A stretch of 64,000 bases of DNA from VSJD01 sp041653875 (GTDB taxonomy: Bacteria > Verrucomicrobiota > Kiritimatiellia > JAAZAB01), in assembly GCA_041653875.1 (NCBI GenBank), contig JBAZEM010000003.1, positions 103,333 through 167,332 of the forward strand. The letters are read 5' to 3'. Shown one piece after another: positions 51,298 through 60,967 of this stretch. The translations under genes were made by a program, and so were the position numbers. Each line of letters begins with the position of its first letter. Positions within the stretch are counted from its first letter, which is position 1. Below the pieces are notes generated by a model, which saw only the letters and a program-made list of their open reading frames with translations, did not search any database and was not told the DNA's origin.

Positions 51298-53250
51298 ATG
51301 ACAACGGAGACGAAACCAACCAAAAAAGCGGAAGATCGCGCCTGGGATGCGGCCTCCGTTGCGGTGTTGAACAAGGCCGCGGCGGAGTGTATCGACACCT
51401 GCTTCAGCCGCATGGACACCCAGCAGAACCAATGCGCCTTCGGCAAACAAGGCATCTGTTGCCGGATTTGCTATATGGGGCCTTGCCGCATCACGGCGAA
51501 AGCCCCCCGCGGGGTGTGCGGCGCGGATGCCGACACCATTGTGGCCCGCAATTTGCTCCGCGAAGTGGCCGGCGGCACCGCGGCGCATTCCGACCACGGA
51601 CGCCACCTGGCGCTGCTGCTCAAGCGCGTCGCCGAAGGGCAAGGCGGCGATTACCGGATCAAGGATGAAGCCGTCTTGCGCCAGGCGGCCCGCTGGTACC
51701 AGGTCGAAGAAAGCGGCCGGGCGGCGAACGCCGTGGCGCTGGATCTGGCCAAATTGTTCTTGAACGAGTTTGCCTCGCAGGAAGAGACGCTCCGGACTTT
51801 GGCGCTGGCGCCGCAGAAACGGCGGAGCGTCTGGGAAAAAGAAGGCATCCAGCCGCAGGGGATCGACCGCATGTGCGTGGAAGCCCTGCACCGCTCGACC
51901 ATGGGCGTGGATCACGATTACGCGCATCTGCTGAGCCATGCGTTCCGAACCGCCTTGGCCGATGGCTGGGGCGGATCGCGGATTGCCACAATCGTGTCCG
52001 ATATTCTCTTCGGTTCGCCCGCGCCGGTGCGCAGCGAGGCGAATCTCGGCGTGCTGGGCGCCAAAACCGTGAACGTGGTGGTCCATGGCCATGAACCCGC
52101 GCTTTCCGAAATGCTGGCCATTGCGTCGCAGGATGCGGACATGCTGGCGCTGGCGCGCGCGGCGGGGGCGGAAGGCATCACGCTGGCGGGCATTTGTTGC
52201 ACCGCCAACGAAATTTTGATTCGCCGCGGCATTCCGATCGCCGGGAATTTGCTGCAACAGGAATTGGCGATCGTCACCGGCGCCGTCGAGATGATGGTGG
52301 TGGATGTGCAGTGCTGCATGCCCAGCTTGCCGACCGTGGCCGCGGCTTATCACACGGAAGTCGTTTCCACCAGCGCGATCGCCAAGACCCTTGGCACCAC
52401 GCAGGCGGCCTTTGACGAGGAAAAGGCCCTGGCCTGCGCCAAGGACCTGCTCCGCCGCGCCATTGCCAACTTCAAGAACCGCCAGAGCGCCAAAGTCGCG
52501 ATTCCGCCCTTGCGCTCGCCGCTGGTGGCCGGCTTTGGCGTCGAGGCAATCAAATATATGCTCGGCGGCCGTTACCGCGCCTCGTTTCGTCCGTTGAACG
52601 ACGCCATCATGCAGGGCCGCATCCACGGCGTGGTGGGAATTGTCGGTTGCAACAACCCCAAGACGCGGGTCGATGAATACATCAACACCCTGACCAAGGC
52701 CTTGATCCAACGCAATGTGCTGGTGCTTAAGACCGGTTGCGCGGCGATTGCCTCGGCCAAGGAGGGACTCTTGACGCCCGAGGCGGCCTTGGAAGCGGCC
52801 GGGCCCGGCCTGCGCGAAGTGTGCGAAGCCATCGGCATCCCGCCGGTCTTGCACATGGGCAGTTGCGTGGACAATTCCCGCATCCTCGAGGCCGCCACGG
52901 AGGTCGTGCGGGAAGGAGGCTTGGGCGACGATCTTTCCATGATCCCGGCCGTGGGGGTGGCGCCGGAATGGATGAGCGAGAAAGCCGTGGCCATCGGCTT
53001 CTATTTTGTCGCCTCGGGCGTGGACGTCATCCTCGGGCATCCTTTCCGCATCGCCGGTTCGGCCAAGGCAACCCAATTCCTGAACACGGATGTCCGTGAA
53101 TCGTTCGGCGCAAGCTTCCACGTTTGCGAAGACGCGCCCGCCGCCGTCGAGCGGATTTTCGAACTGCTCGACCAGCGCCGCGAAAAATTGGGAATCAACC
53201 GCAAGATGGAGCGCAAGCTCTTTGACATGAAAGACAGGAGAGGCGTATAA
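51298..53250 (+). CDS. cooS: Carbon monoxide dehydrogenase catalytic subunit
   Basis: Interconverts CO2 and CO at a Ni-Fe-S C-cluster, about 650 residues. The D-cluster uses Cys46 and Cys54, the B-cluster Cys55, Cys58, Cys63 and Cys74, in QCAFGKQGICCRICYMGPC. C-cluster ligand motifs are AGICCTANE, VVDVQCCMPS, GIVGCNNPKTRVDE, KTGCAAIASAKEG and HMGSCVDNSRI. ATG 51298 has GGAGG 12 bases upstream; ATG 51286 directly abuts that site. The stop overlaps the acsB-acsD start by one base, so the enzyme is co-translated with its partner. Confidence 0.96.
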   Translation: MTTETKPTKKAEDRAWDAASVAVLNKAAAECIDTCFSRMDTQQNQCAFGKQGICCRICYMGPCRITAKAPRGVCGADADTIVARNLLREVAGGTAAHSDHGRHLALLLKRVAEGQGGDYRIKDEAVLRQAARWYQVEESGRAANAVALDLAKLFLNEFASQEETLRTLALAPQKRRSVWEKEGIQPQGIDRMCVEALHRSTMGVDHDYAHLLSHAFRTALADGWGGSRIATIVSDILFGSPAPVRSEANLGVLGAKTVNVVVHGHEPALSEMLAIASQDADMLALARAAGAEGITLAGICCTANEILIRRGIPIAGNLLQQELAIVTGAVEMMVVDVQCCMPSLPTVAAAYHTEVVSTSAIAKTLGTTQAAFDEEKALACAKDLLRRAIANFKNRQSAKVAIPPLRSPLVAGFGVEAIKYMLGGRYRASFRPLNDAIMQGRIHGVVGIVGCNNPKTRVDEYINTLTKALIQRNVLVLKTGCAAIASAKEGLLTPEAALEAAGPGLREVCEAIGIPPVLHMGSCVDNSRILEAATEVVREGGLGDDLSMIPAVGVAPEWMSEKAVAIGFYFVASGVDVILGHPFRIAGSAKATQFLNTDVRESFGASFHVCEDAPAAVERIFELLDQRREKLGINRKMERKLFDMKDRRGV

Positions 53251-56200
53251 TGTCTAAACTCATCTGCAGCAACGCCATCGATGGCGCCATCGAATGGGTG
53301 GCCCGGGCCGAAGCAAAACTGGCGGAGGCAATCCGCTCCAAAGGCGAAGCGTGTCCGGCGGCCTTTCCATCCACCGCGTATTTCCTGCCCATCATCTATT
53401 CGTTCCTGGGCCAAAAGGTCGCCACCCTCGGAGACATGCGGAGCATTCTGCGCCGCGCCAAGGAACTGCTCCCGGCGCGGCCGTCCCGGCAGGTCTGGCT
53501 GCCGTATTTGGGCAATACGCTGGATGCCGGCGTGGCCGCGCTTTTTGCGTGCGAGATTCTGGAAGCCTGCAAGTATGTCATCGGCCCCAACCCGGTGGAA
53601 GGCATTTGGCTGGGCGCGGCCAACGACGTGATCATGCGCGAGCGCGGCATCGAGTTCGTGGATGGAACGGCGCCGGGATTCGCCGCCATTGTCGGCGCGG
53701 CGCCGAACAAGGAAATCGCCGTGCAGATCGCCCGGGAATTACAGCAAAAGAATTTGTACGTGTTCATGGCCGGTTGCACGAATGGCGTGCAGTTCGCCGA
53801 ACAGCTCGCCGAGGCCGGCGTGCAGCTGGGTTGGGAAACCCGACTGGTACCGTTCGGCCGCGATGTTTCGGCGGCGGTTTACGCCCTGGGGTTCGCCAAC
53901 CGCGCGGCCCTTTCGTTCGGCGGCGTCAAGCCCGGCGATTACGAAGCCAACCTGAAGTATAACAAGAACCGTATCTTTGCCTTTGTGCTGGCGCTGGGCG
54001 AAGTGACGGCCGACAAATATGCCGTGGCGGCCGGCGCGATCAATTACGGCTTCCCGGTCATCGCGGACACCAACATCCCGCAGATCCTTCCCACGGGGGT
54101 GTGCACCTACGAGCATGTGGTATCCAACGTCCCCTACGAGAGCATGGTGGAACGCGCCCTGGAAGTCCGCGGCTGTAAAATCAAGATCGCCAAGGTGCCG
54201 ATTCCCGTGCCCTATGGCCCGGCCTTCGAGGGCGAGCGCATCCGCAAGGCGGATGTTCATGCGGAGTTCGGCGGCAACCTGACGCCCGCGTTCGAATTCG
54301 CCACCTCCGTGGGCCTGGACCAGATCAATGACGGCGAGGTGGAAATCATCGGGCCGGATATCGACCAGGCGCCGGCCGGAACGGCGCTGCCTTTGGCCAT
54401 CTGGGTGGAAGCGGCCGGGCGGAAAATGCAGCCGGATTTCGAGCCCATTCTGGAACGCCAGATCCATCACATGCTTAACGGCGCGGAAGGCATCTGGCAC
54501 ATGGGCCAGCGCGACATCGTCTGGACGCGCGTCTCCAAGGCCGGGTTTGCCAAAGGCCTGCGTCTGCGCCATTACGGCGATATCCTCCATGCCAAATTGT
54601 TGTCCGACTATCCCGCCATCGTGGACAAGGTCAAGGTGACGCTGGTGACGGACCGGGCGGAAGTCGAGAAGCGCCTGGCCGTGGCCCGCAAAGTGTATGA
54701 CGAGCGCAACCGCCGGCTGGAGACCATGACCGACGATTCCGTGGATACGTTTTACTCCTGTCTGCTGTGCCAGTCCTTTGCCCCCAACCACGTCTGCATC
54801 ATCACGCCCGAACGCCTGGGCTTGTGCGGCGCCTACAACTGGCTGGACGGCAAGGCGGCCTATGAAATCGACGAGACTGGCCCAAACCAGCCGGTGAAAA
54901 AAGGCGAATGCCTGGATCCGGTCAAGGGCGTGTGGAAGGGCATCGATGACTTCGTCTATGTGAACAGCCACAAGACCGTCCCTTCGTTCTGCGCCTATTC
55001 GATCATGGACAAGCCCATGACCAGTTGCGGCTGCTTCGAAGCGATTGTGGCCTATGTGCCGGAATGCAACGGCGTCATGGTGGTGAACCGGGAATTCCTG
55101 GGCGAAACGCCCGCCGGCATGACGTTCTCGTCCCTCGCCGGAAATGTGGGCGGCGGTCAGCAAACCCCTGGTTTCATGGGATGCGGCAAAGTGTTCCTGA
55201 CATCGCGAAAATTCATGTTTGCCGAAGGCGGACACAAGCGCCTGGTCTGGATGCCCAAGGCGCTTAAAAAACTGCTGGCCGACGACCTGAAAAGACGGTT
55301 TACGGAACAGGGCGCCCCGGATCTCATGGACAAGATTGCCGACGAATCGGTCGGCAGCGATGGACAGACCGTCCGCGCCTTCATGGAAAAGGTGGACCAC
55401 CCCGCGCTGCGCATGGACGACATGGCCACCTATGCCGAAGCGGCGCCCAAGGCGGAGGCGGCTCCCAGCACGCCGGCGCCCGCGGCGACACTCATGGAAA
55501 CGGCGGCGGCAAAATCCCTTGCGCCAGAACTCACGCCCGGAAAACCGGACGAGGCCCCGGCATTGACGCCGGACCTGATCGCCCAGATCAAGGCGCAGGT
55601 GGCGCATGAAGTCAAGACGACACTCACACAAGAGATCGTCCGCGACATCATCGGCTCCTTGAGCCGTCAATTTCTGGGCGGCTCGAGTCCTGTTTTGCCG
55701 GCAACCGCTCCCGCGGCAATGCCCGCGGCGCCGGCGCCCGTTGCCGCCCGCGCGCCGGAGTCAAAAAAGCCAGGCGTTGCGGAGCGCCTGGCCGCTGTCC
55801 GGACATTTACCATCAAGAAAGAGGCCTGCGAAGTCCCGGTGTGGACCGTGAAACTCGGGGCCACCAAGGCCGAAGGCGGAACGCGCGGCCGCACCTATAT
55901 GATCGGCGGCGCCAAAGCGTTGCCGTTTCACGGCTGGGAAGGCAAGGCCGCCAATCCGCCGCGCATTGCCATGGAAGTTTACGATGTGGTGAGTGAAAAG
56001 TATCCGGCCGTGTTGCGCGCGATTTACGGCGACCTGTTAAACGATCCGGCGGCCATGGCGCGTGAATGCGTGACCAAGCACGGGGCCGATTTGATTTCCG
56101 TGCGCTTGGACGGCACCCACCCGGAGCGCGGCAACCGCTCGCCGGAACAAGCCGTCGAAGTCGTCCAGTCCGTGCTCCGGGCCGTGGATGTGCCGTTGAT

Positions 56201-56765
56201 TGTCACCGGCCACAACAATTTCGACCGGAACAATGAGGTCATGAAGGCGGTGGCCCAGGCGTGCGCCGGTGAAAACCTGCTCTTGAACTGGGTGGAACAG
56301 AACAATTACCGGACGATCGCCGGCGCGGCCATTGCCTACAACCATGCCGTCGTTGCGCAGGCGCCCATCGACGTGAACATCGCCAAGCAATTGAACATTC
56401 TGCTGACGAATATGGATTTGAAACCCGAGCGGATTGTCATGGACCCCATGACCGGCGCGCTGGGCTATGGCATCGAATACACCTATTCGGTCATGGAGCG
56501 CATTCGGCTGACCGGACTCGGCGGCGACAAGATGCTGGCCGGCCCGCTGATGGTCGCGCCCGGACCGGAATGCGTCAAAGTCAAGGAATGCAAGGCCGCG
56601 GAACGGGATTTCCCGGCCTGGGGTAATCTGGCCCAGCGCGCCGCGCTCTGGGAGCTGACCACCGCGCTCAGCCTGCTGTATGCCGGCGCCGACCTGCTTG
56701 TCCTGAACCATCCGGATGCCGTTCGGGAACTGAAGTCGGCCATCGCACAGTTGATGGAGGAATAA
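53250..56765 (+). CDS. acsB-acsD: Fused acetyl-CoA synthase (AcsB) and corrinoid protein small subunit (AcsD)
   Basis: A 1171-residue fusion. Residues 1-725 are AcsB, the enzyme that joins methyl, CO and CoA. The A-cluster cysteines 504, 507, 516, 526, 593 and 595 are all present, each two positions before the Moorella numbering. Residues about 726-845 are an Ala/Pro-rich linker with one charged helix (DLIAQIKAQVAHEVKTTLTQ). Residues about 845-1171 are AcsD/CdhD, a TIM barrel with VSVRLDGTHPERGNRS, LIVTGHNNFDRN, VMDPMTGALGYGIEYTYS and LNHPDAVRELK. In known systems these are separate proteins. No stop or frameshift lies in the linker. Confidence 0.95.
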   Translation: MSKLICSNAIDGAIEWVARAEAKLAEAIRSKGEACPAAFPSTAYFLPIIYSFLGQKVATLGDMRSILRRAKELLPARPSRQVWLPYLGNTLDAGVAALFACEILEACKYVIGPNPVEGIWLGAANDVIMRERGIEFVDGTAPGFAAIVGAAPNKEIAVQIARELQQKNLYVFMAGCTNGVQFAEQLAEAGVQLGWETRLVPFGRDVSAAVYALGFANRAALSFGGVKPGDYEANLKYNKNRIFAFVLALGEVTADKYAVAAGAINYGFPVIADTNIPQILPTGVCTYEHVVSNVPYESMVERALEVRGCKIKIAKVPIPVPYGPAFEGERIRKADVHAEFGGNLTPAFEFATSVGLDQINDGEVEIIGPDIDQAPAGTALPLAIWVEAAGRKMQPDFEPILERQIHHMLNGAEGIWHMGQRDIVWTRVSKAGFAKGLRLRHYGDILHAKLLSDYPAIVDKVKVTLVTDRAEVEKRLAVARKVYDERNRRLETMTDDSVDTFYSCLLCQSFAPNHVCIITPERLGLCGAYNWLDGKAAYEIDETGPNQPVKKGECLDPVKGVWKGIDDFVYVNSHKTVPSFCAYSIMDKPMTSCGCFEAIVAYVPECNGVMVVNREFLGETPAGMTFSSLAGNVGGGQQTPGFMGCGKVFLTSRKFMFAEGGHKRLVWMPKALKKLLADDLKRRFTEQGAPDLMDKIADESVGSDGQTVRAFMEKVDHPALRMDDMATYAEAAPKAEAAPSTPAPAATLMETAAAKSLAPELTPGKPDEAPALTPDLIAQIKAQVAHEVKTTLTQEIVRDIIGSLSRQFLGGSSPVLPATAPAAMPAAPAPVAARAPESKKPGVAERLAAVRTFTIKKEACEVPVWTVKLGATKAEGGTRGRTYMIGGAKALPFHGWEGKAANPPRIAMEVYDVVSEKYPAVLRAIYGDLLNDPAAMARECVTKHGADLISVRLDGTHPERGNRSPEQAVEVVQSVLRAVDVPLIVTGHNNFDRNNEVMKAVAQACAGENLLLNWVEQNNYRTIAGAAIAYNHAVVAQAPIDVNIAKQLNILLTNMDLKPERIVMDPMTGALGYGIEYTYSVMERIRLTGLGGDKMLAGPLMVAPGPECVKVKECKAAERDFPAWGNLAQRAALWELTTALSLLYAGADLLVLNHPDAVRELKSAIAQLMEE

Positions 56766-56837
56766 GGCGCGGCTAATCCGTTTTGCCAAAACCAAGAACC
56801 AATTTTTTTGGGCTAATTTAATCAAGCCTTCGGTTAT

Positions 56838-56930
56838 TTTGCCGTTCTATCGAACGGCCACTACGCCGAATGGCCTGTCTGAACTCGGCCAGGGGTGTAG
56901 CTGCGGTTCGACAGAACCGCTGTGTTTTGA
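56838..56930. repeat. Palindromic repeat between acsB-acsD and acsC
   Basis: gccgttctatcgaacggc and gcggttcgacagaaccgc, with a longer middle (ctgaactcggccagg) than other copies. The linker-like ttgaattcacttaacatcga follows. It separates the fused gene from acsC by 222 bp. Confidence 0.8.
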
Positions 56931-56987
56931 ATTCACTTAACATCGAGAACGGAACAATATCCAATTCGACAACCAACGAGGTGACGC

Positions 56988-58325
56988 ATGGCGCTTACCG
57001 GTTTGCAAATCCAAAAACTGCTCCCAAAAACCAACTGCAAGGAATGCGGCTCCAACACCTGCCTGGCCTTTGCCATGAAACTGGCGGCGAAAAAGGCGGA
57101 CTTGTCCGCATGCCCTTACGCATCGGAAGAAGCCAAGCGCGTGCTCGGCGCGGCGAGCGAACCGCCGGTCCGGGAGATCGCGCTCGGCGGCGGCCGCCGG
57201 CTCAAACTGGGCGCGGAAACCGTCCTGTTTCGCCATGAAAAAACGTTCGTGAACCAGACCGCGCTCGCGGTGAATGTGAACGACACCGATGAACCCGCGG
57301 CGCTGGCAAAGACGTTGCAGGCCATTCGCGATTACGTGCTGGTGCGCGTGGGTGAAACCCTGCTGGTGGAGTTGGTTTGCGTGACCCAAAAAGGGAATAG
57401 CCCGGCCCGCTTTGCCGCGCTCGCCAAACAGGCGTGGGAGACCGTTAAGCGGCCGCTCATTCTGCGCAGCGCCGACGCGGACGCCCTGCGCGAAGCGGCG
57501 GCGGCCGTCAAAGGCTCCGGCAGCGTGCTGGCCCCCGCCACGCCGGAAGCCGCCCGCGCGCTGGCGGCGGTCGCCAAAGAAAACGGTCATGCCCTGGCCG
57601 TCACCGCGCCGGATTTGAACGATTTGACGGCGCTGGCCGCCGGCTTGAGAGCAGAGGGGTTCGGCGATCTGATCCTGCAGTTTCAGACGCATTCGCTGGC
57701 CGAACAATTCCAGACCAATACGATTGCCCGGCGCGCCGCGCTCAAGGACAATTACAAACCGCTCGGCTATCCCAGCCTCCGGTTCGTGGAAGGCGCCGAA
57801 CTGCTCGCCTGCGCCACCCAGGCTGTCACGGAAATCTGCAAGTATGGCGGCATCTGCGTTCTGCCGGTTTTCGATCCGGCGCTCTTGGCCGTCCTTATGA
57901 CCCTGCGCTTGAATCTTTATACTGACCCTCAAAAACCGATCCAGGTGGAGCCCAGGATTTACCCCGTGGGCGAACCCAAACCGGATTCGCCGGTGTTTGT
58001 GACCACGAACTTCTCGCTGACCTATTTCATTGTGTCCGGCGAAATCGAAAACAGCGGCACAAGCGCCTGGCTGGTGGTCCCGGAATGCGAAGGCATGAGC
58101 GTGCTCACCGCCTGGGCGGCCGGGAAATTCTCCGGCGCCTCGATCGGGAAATTTATCAAGGAGTCCGGTCTGGAACAACAAGTCACGACGCGTCACATCG
58201 TGATCCCCGGATATGTCGCGCAAATCAGCGGCGAACTGGAAGAAAGTCTCCCCGGCTGGAAAGTGCTCGTGGGGCCGCAGGAAGCCGCCGATATCGAGAG
58301 CTTTGTCAAGGCGCGGCTGGCATAG
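56988..58325 (+). CDS. acsC: Corrinoid iron-sulfur protein large subunit
   Basis: Carries the corrinoid that shuttles the methyl group to AcsB, 445 residues. The N-terminal [4Fe-4S] domain has Cys17, Cys20, Cys25 and Cys42 (TNCKECGSNTCLAFAMKLAA). A TIM-barrel domain (LGAETVLFRHEKTFVN, NYKPLGYPSLRF) and the C-terminal B12-binding domain (FSLTYFIVSGEIENSG, IPGYVAQISGELEESLPGW, VLVGPQEAADI) follow. The expected partner is the AcsD half of the upstream fusion. Ribosome site AACGAGGTGACGC precedes ATG 56988. Confidence 0.95.
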   Translation: MALTGLQIQKLLPKTNCKECGSNTCLAFAMKLAAKKADLSACPYASEEAKRVLGAASEPPVREIALGGGRRLKLGAETVLFRHEKTFVNQTALAVNVNDTDEPAALAKTLQAIRDYVLVRVGETLLVELVCVTQKGNSPARFAALAKQAWETVKRPLILRSADADALREAAAAVKGSGSVLAPATPEAARALAAVAKENGHALAVTAPDLNDLTALAAGLRAEGFGDLILQFQTHSLAEQFQTNTIARRAALKDNYKPLGYPSLRFVEGAELLACATQAVTEICKYGGICVLPVFDPALLAVLMTLRLNLYTDPQKPIQVEPRIYPVGEPKPDSPVFVTTNFSLTYFIVSGEIENSGTSAWLVVPECEGMSVLTAWAAGKFSGASIGKFIKESGLEQQVTTRHIVIPGYVAQISGELEESLPGWKVLVGPQEAADIESFVKARLA

Positions 58326-58414
58326 GTCCGCCCGGCCCCGAATTCGGGCGCGGCACGGCCGCTGCACATTCTGTGCTGAAGATAACCGACGTGAAGTCGG
58401 CTCTACATGAAATA

Positions 58415-58856
58415 GTTGTGGAATTAGCCGCATAATTTAATTTAATAGGAAATTGCTCTCGGGTAGGGCCGGACTGCCAGTCCGGCCTCAGTCACGGAAG
58501 AACGGCGGGAAGCGGATATGCCTATGGCATGACAATCGGTGTAGAGCCGGTTTTTCCGCCATAGGCGGATCCGCTTTTGGCGGAATACCGGCTATTCTGT
58601 CCGAAGATAGCCGACATAAAGTCAGCTCTACATGAAAAAGTTGTGGAGTTAGCCGCACAATTTAATCTAATAGGAAATTGCTCTTGGGTAGGGCCGGACT
58701 GCCAGTCCGGCTTCAGTCACGGAAGAACGGCGGGAAGCGGATATGCCTATGGCATGACAATCGGTGTAGAGCCGGTTTTTCCGCCAGAGGCGGATCCGCC
58801 TCCGGTGGAATACCGGCTATTCCGTCCGAAGATAGCCGACATAAAGTCGGCTCTAC
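58415..58856. repeat. Tandem duplication of a 225 bp palindromic repeat block
   Basis: Two near-identical units begin at 58415 and 58640 (gttgtggaattagccgcata and gttgtggagttagccgcaca). Each holds gggtagggccggactgccag, an agaacggcgggaagcggata segment and one inverted gtagagccg element (58541-58631 and 58765-58856). The orientation is opposite to the copies at 20103 and 45844. A half element lies just before (58378-58411) and a ccccgttcctcgggg hairpin just after (58869). The block fills the acsC-RACo spacer; no gene is present. Confidence 0.87.
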
Positions 58857-58935
58857 ATGAAAAAGTCGCCCCGTTCCTCGGGGCCTAACTTGAACAGGTT
58901 GTTTATTGACGGCTCCTAAAGAAACCCTCCAAACA

Positions 58936-60864
58936 ATGCCGCTTGTCACATTCCAACCTTCGGGCCGGACCGTACAAATTCCCCCCAAAACCGAGTTGCT
59001 GGATGCGATCCGGGCCGCCGGCGTTTCCATCGATTCGCCCTGCGGAGGACGCGGCACCTGCGGCAAGTGCATCGTCCGCATTGTCGCCGGCGCCGTGGAT
59101 GCCGGCCAGAGCCTCGGGATGCTGCCCTCCGCCACGGTGGCGGATGGTTACGTGCTTGCCTGCAAGACCAAGGTGCAGGATTCCAACCTGACCGTGGAAA
59201 TCCCAGCAATACAGGCGCGGGAAGGCGCGCAAATCGCCGCGGGCGATGAAACCATCCTGGTCCGCGGCGAGCTGCTCCCAAAAAACTGGGAATACGATTC
59301 CCTTTCCGTCAAGTGGTGCGTGGACGTGCCGCCGCCCCGGCTGGAAGACGGACTTTCCGACTTGGACCGGCTCACCCGCCGCATTCAGCGGGAATGGGGC
59401 GCCGTGGAATTGCATTACCCCTTGACGGTTATCCGCGAGGTGGCGAACGCGCTTCGCGCCCAGCAGGGCGTGGTGACCGCCACCTTGATCCGGACCCCGG
59501 AACGGATTTATGTGGTCCGCCTGGAAGCGGGCGACCAAACCACCAGCCATTATGGCATTGCCGTGGACATCGGCACCACCACGGTTTCGGTCCAGCTCGT
59601 GAATCTGGCGCTGGCGGAAATCGTGGGGACGCGCAGCGATTACAACGACCAAATCGCCTGCGGCCTCGATGTGATCGGCCGGATCAATTACGCCCGGCGG
59701 CCGGACCGGCTCCGGGAATTGCGCGAACGAATTCTGGCCACGATCAATCGCCTGATTTGCCAGGTAACGGAGCAGCAGGGGATCGCCCCGCATCTCGTCA
59801 GCAACGCCGTGCTCTCCGGCAACACCACGATGGTGCATTTGCTGCTGGGCCTGAACCCGGAATATATCCGGCTGAAACCCTACACCCCCACGGTTCTGGA
59901 AGTTCCCTACCTGACCGCCGCGGAAGTCGGCATCGATATCGCCCCGGATTCCTGGATTTATATTTCCCCGAGTGTCGGCAGCTATGTCGGCGGCGACATC
60001 ACCGCCGGCGTGCTCTGCACGGATTTGGCGATGGACACCGCGGACGTTAACCTCTTTATCGATATCGGCACCAACGGCGAACTGGTGGTGGGCAACAACG
60101 AGTTTCTCCTTACCTGCGCCTGTTCCGCGGGCCCGGCATTCGAAGGCGGCGGGGTCGATTGCGGCATGCGCGCGGCCCTCGGCGCCATCGAGCGCGCGGA
60201 GGTGAACCCCGAGGATGGCGCCGCCCGCTATTGGACCATCGGCAATGTCCCGCCCAAGGGTATTTGCGGTTCCGGCATGATTTCCCTGCTGGCCGATCTG
60301 ATCAAAACCGGCTGGCTCGATTTCGCCGGAAAACTTAACCGTGCTCGCCCGTCGCCCGCCATTAAAATCGAAGGACGCCACGCTCACTATATCATTGCGC
60401 CGGCCGGCCGCGACGGATTGACACACCCCGTTGTCATCAGCGAACCGGATATCGAAAATATCGTCCGCGCCAAGGCCGCCATCTATGCCGCTTGTTCGCT
60501 TTTGGTTCAGCACGCGGGCCTGACGTTCGGGGATTTGAAAAACGTTTACATCGGCGGTGGATTCGGACGGTTCCTCGATTTGGAGAAGGCCATGACAATC
60601 GGCCTGATCCCGGAACTGCCGCGGGAAAAATACCACTACATCGGCAATTCCTCCCTGCTGGGTTCCTATATTGTGCTGGTTTCGCAGGATTACCGCCAAC
60701 GCCAATTGGAACTCGCCCGGCGCATGACGTATGTGGATCTCAGCTCGGATCCCCAATATATGGACCAGTACACCGGCGCGTTATTTCTGCCGCATACGGA
60801 CCCGGCCCTGTTTCCCGGAGTTCATGCCGCGCTTCGTTCCAGCGGCATAACGCGTCCGGGATGA
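58936..60864 (+). CDS. Reductive activator of the corrinoid iron-sulfur protein (RACo)
   Basis: Uses ATP to return oxidised Co(II) corrinoid to the active Co(I) state, about 642 residues. The 2Fe-2S domain has Cys36, Cys42 and Cys45 (SPCGGRGTCGKC). After a linker come the ASKHA ATPase motifs VDIGTTTVSVQLVNLAL, FIDIGTNGELVVGN and YIGGGFGRFLDLEKA. The final YMDQYTGALFLPHTD is typical of RACo. ATG 58936 (MPLVTFQPSGRTV) starts exactly at the ferredoxin domain; a TTG at 58906 is less likely. The electron donor may be the reductase at 43113. Confidence 0.93.
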   Translation: MPLVTFQPSGRTVQIPPKTELLDAIRAAGVSIDSPCGGRGTCGKCIVRIVAGAVDAGQSLGMLPSATVADGYVLACKTKVQDSNLTVEIPAIQAREGAQIAAGDETILVRGELLPKNWEYDSLSVKWCVDVPPPRLEDGLSDLDRLTRRIQREWGAVELHYPLTVIREVANALRAQQGVVTATLIRTPERIYVVRLEAGDQTTSHYGIAVDIGTTTVSVQLVNLALAEIVGTRSDYNDQIACGLDVIGRINYARRPDRLRELRERILATINRLICQVTEQQGIAPHLVSNAVLSGNTTMVHLLLGLNPEYIRLKPYTPTVLEVPYLTAAEVGIDIAPDSWIYISPSVGSYVGGDITAGVLCTDLAMDTADVNLFIDIGTNGELVVGNNEFLLTCACSAGPAFEGGGVDCGMRAALGAIERAEVNPEDGAARYWTIGNVPPKGICGSGMISLLADLIKTGWLDFAGKLNRARPSPAIKIEGRHAHYIIAPAGRDGLTHPVVISEPDIENIVRAKAAIYAACSLLVQHAGLTFGDLKNVYIGGGFGRFLDLEKAMTIGLIPELPREKYHYIGNSSLLGSYIVLVSQDYRQRQLELARRMTYVDLSSDPQYMDQYTGALFLPHTDPALFPGVHAALRSSGITRPG

Positions 60865-60967
60865 GCCGGCCTGAAAGAATTACGTCCGATCCAAAGCAAG
60901 GGCTCGGTTGCGATCCAAAGACATTCCCGCGTGACAGACCGGCGCCGGATGGATAGAATCCCGTGCC

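Noticed and set aside
50896..53121. A 741-codon open frame antisense to cooS, and a 643-codon frame antisense to acsB-acsD (53739-55670).
   Set aside because: They mirror high-GC coding sequence on the other strand, have no family motifs and no ribosome sites. CooS and AcsB are unmistakable on the plus strand.
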